Assembly (NCBI RefSeq): GCF_014201335.1
Contig: NZ_JACHEB010000004.1
Coordinates: 186,001 to 250,000 of the forward strand
Direction: 5' to 3'
DNA from: Tunturiibacter gelidiferens
Lineage (GTDB): Bacteria; Acidobacteriota; Terriglobia; Terriglobales; Acidobacteriaceae
DNA: 64,000 nt
Part shown: positions 63,771 to 64,000 of the stretch, piece by piece
How the letters are laid out: every line of letters starts with the position of its first letter
How positions within the stretch are numbered: position 1 is the stretch's first letter
Position numbers and translations under genes: made by a program
Notes under the pieces: model-generated
What the model saw: only the letters and a program-made list of their open reading frames with translations
Database searches by the model: none
What the model was told of the DNA's origin: nothing

Positions 63771-64000
63771 GGGCTTACTTTTGCGATTAGATCTACAACA
63801 CTCTTTGGGGTGCTTGACGGAACGTGGCCGGCACTGAAGATGTTTCGTGGGTTATTGCTTCGAACTGTTGGTTTGGTTCTCAATCCTTGGATTAATGCGG
63901 GATATGACCGTGTGGTGCACACTGGAATGCCCATAGGATTTCACTCCTGTCGGCTTGCGGCTTAGATGTTCAGCACAACACCAGACGTACGAAATAGAGA
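63771..64000. other. right end of window, nothing supported
   Basis: 230 bp with no reliable gene. Short ORFs exist on both strands but lack support from family similarity, ribosome sites or coupling. Confidence 0.4.

Overview
The window looks like a chromosomal segment of an acidobacterium of the Terriglobia type (Granulicella/Edaphobacter/Terriglobus-like). This rests on GC-rich housekeeping genes, a 1.3-kb-residue-scale Oar-like TonB-dependent receptor with an N-terminal carboxypeptidase-regulatory domain, a BlaI/M56 pair, paired GT39 glycosyltransferases, DUF6677 and DUF3467 proteins, and typical intergenic repeats. The assignment is an inference from gene style; no rRNA or marker search was possible.

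The outstanding feature is a 13.86-kb casposon at 2683-16542. It has 34-bp imperfect terminal inverted repeats and a 14/15-bp target-site duplication, GGGCCTTTGCGGCAG, at 2669-2683 and 16543-16557. Inside are a Cas1-type integrase (casposase) with a C-terminal zinc ribbon and helix-turn-helix, an HNH nuclease, a family B DNA polymerase with exonuclease, an HTH protein and an unknown protein. Two very large NACHT (STAND) NTPases sit at its two ends; one carries an N-terminal PD-(D/E)XK-like nuclease domain and the other is membrane anchored. They look like antiviral cargo. The element sits exactly at the stop codon of a glycosyltransferase gene. Deleting the element with one repeat copy restores a glycosyltransferase ending in CCC TGA, 19 nt ahead of the TPR gene. 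The casposase reading frame is broken by one base near 7680, so the catalytic Glu and the catalytic His/Asp lie in different ORFs. No CRISPR array, cas2 or effector cas gene is present.

Left flank (1-2668, leftward): a membrane NfeD-type serine protease running off the window edge and a secreted TPR protein, overlapping by ATGA. Right flank (16480-22356): the interrupted GT39 glycosyltransferase, DUF3467, tRNA-Leu(UAG), two small membrane proteins, a secreted TPR protein and an M24 peptidase.

Translation block (22661-35840): rimP-nusA-infB leftward, with its own promoter and an intrinsic terminator in the leader; guaB and DUF2277 rightward; then leftward a GNAT protein, a second GT39 protein, and DUF503-rbfA-nrnA, followed by a DUF202 membrane protein. 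The usual nusA-infB-DUF503-rbfA-nrnA order has been split here by about 9 kb.

35841-44304: a 515-bp intergenic region with a possible structured RNA and a strong terminator, an octaheme c-type cytochrome, an M3 oligopeptidase and the TonB-dependent receptor. 44378-50224: ethanolamine ammonia-lyase small and large subunits, unusually separated by an ABC exporter, a phospholipase-D-like protein and a small membrane protein. 50385-57537: an EAL-PAS phosphodiesterase, an SRPBCC/TIGR01777 pair, and a BlaI-M56-HtrA operon with a perfect 16-bp palindrome upstream. 57611-63031 (leftward): a GH89-like alpha-N-acetylglucosaminidase, an HGSNAT-like acyltransferase, a PfkB kinase and FdhD. The right end holds a string of very small membrane-protein ORFs.
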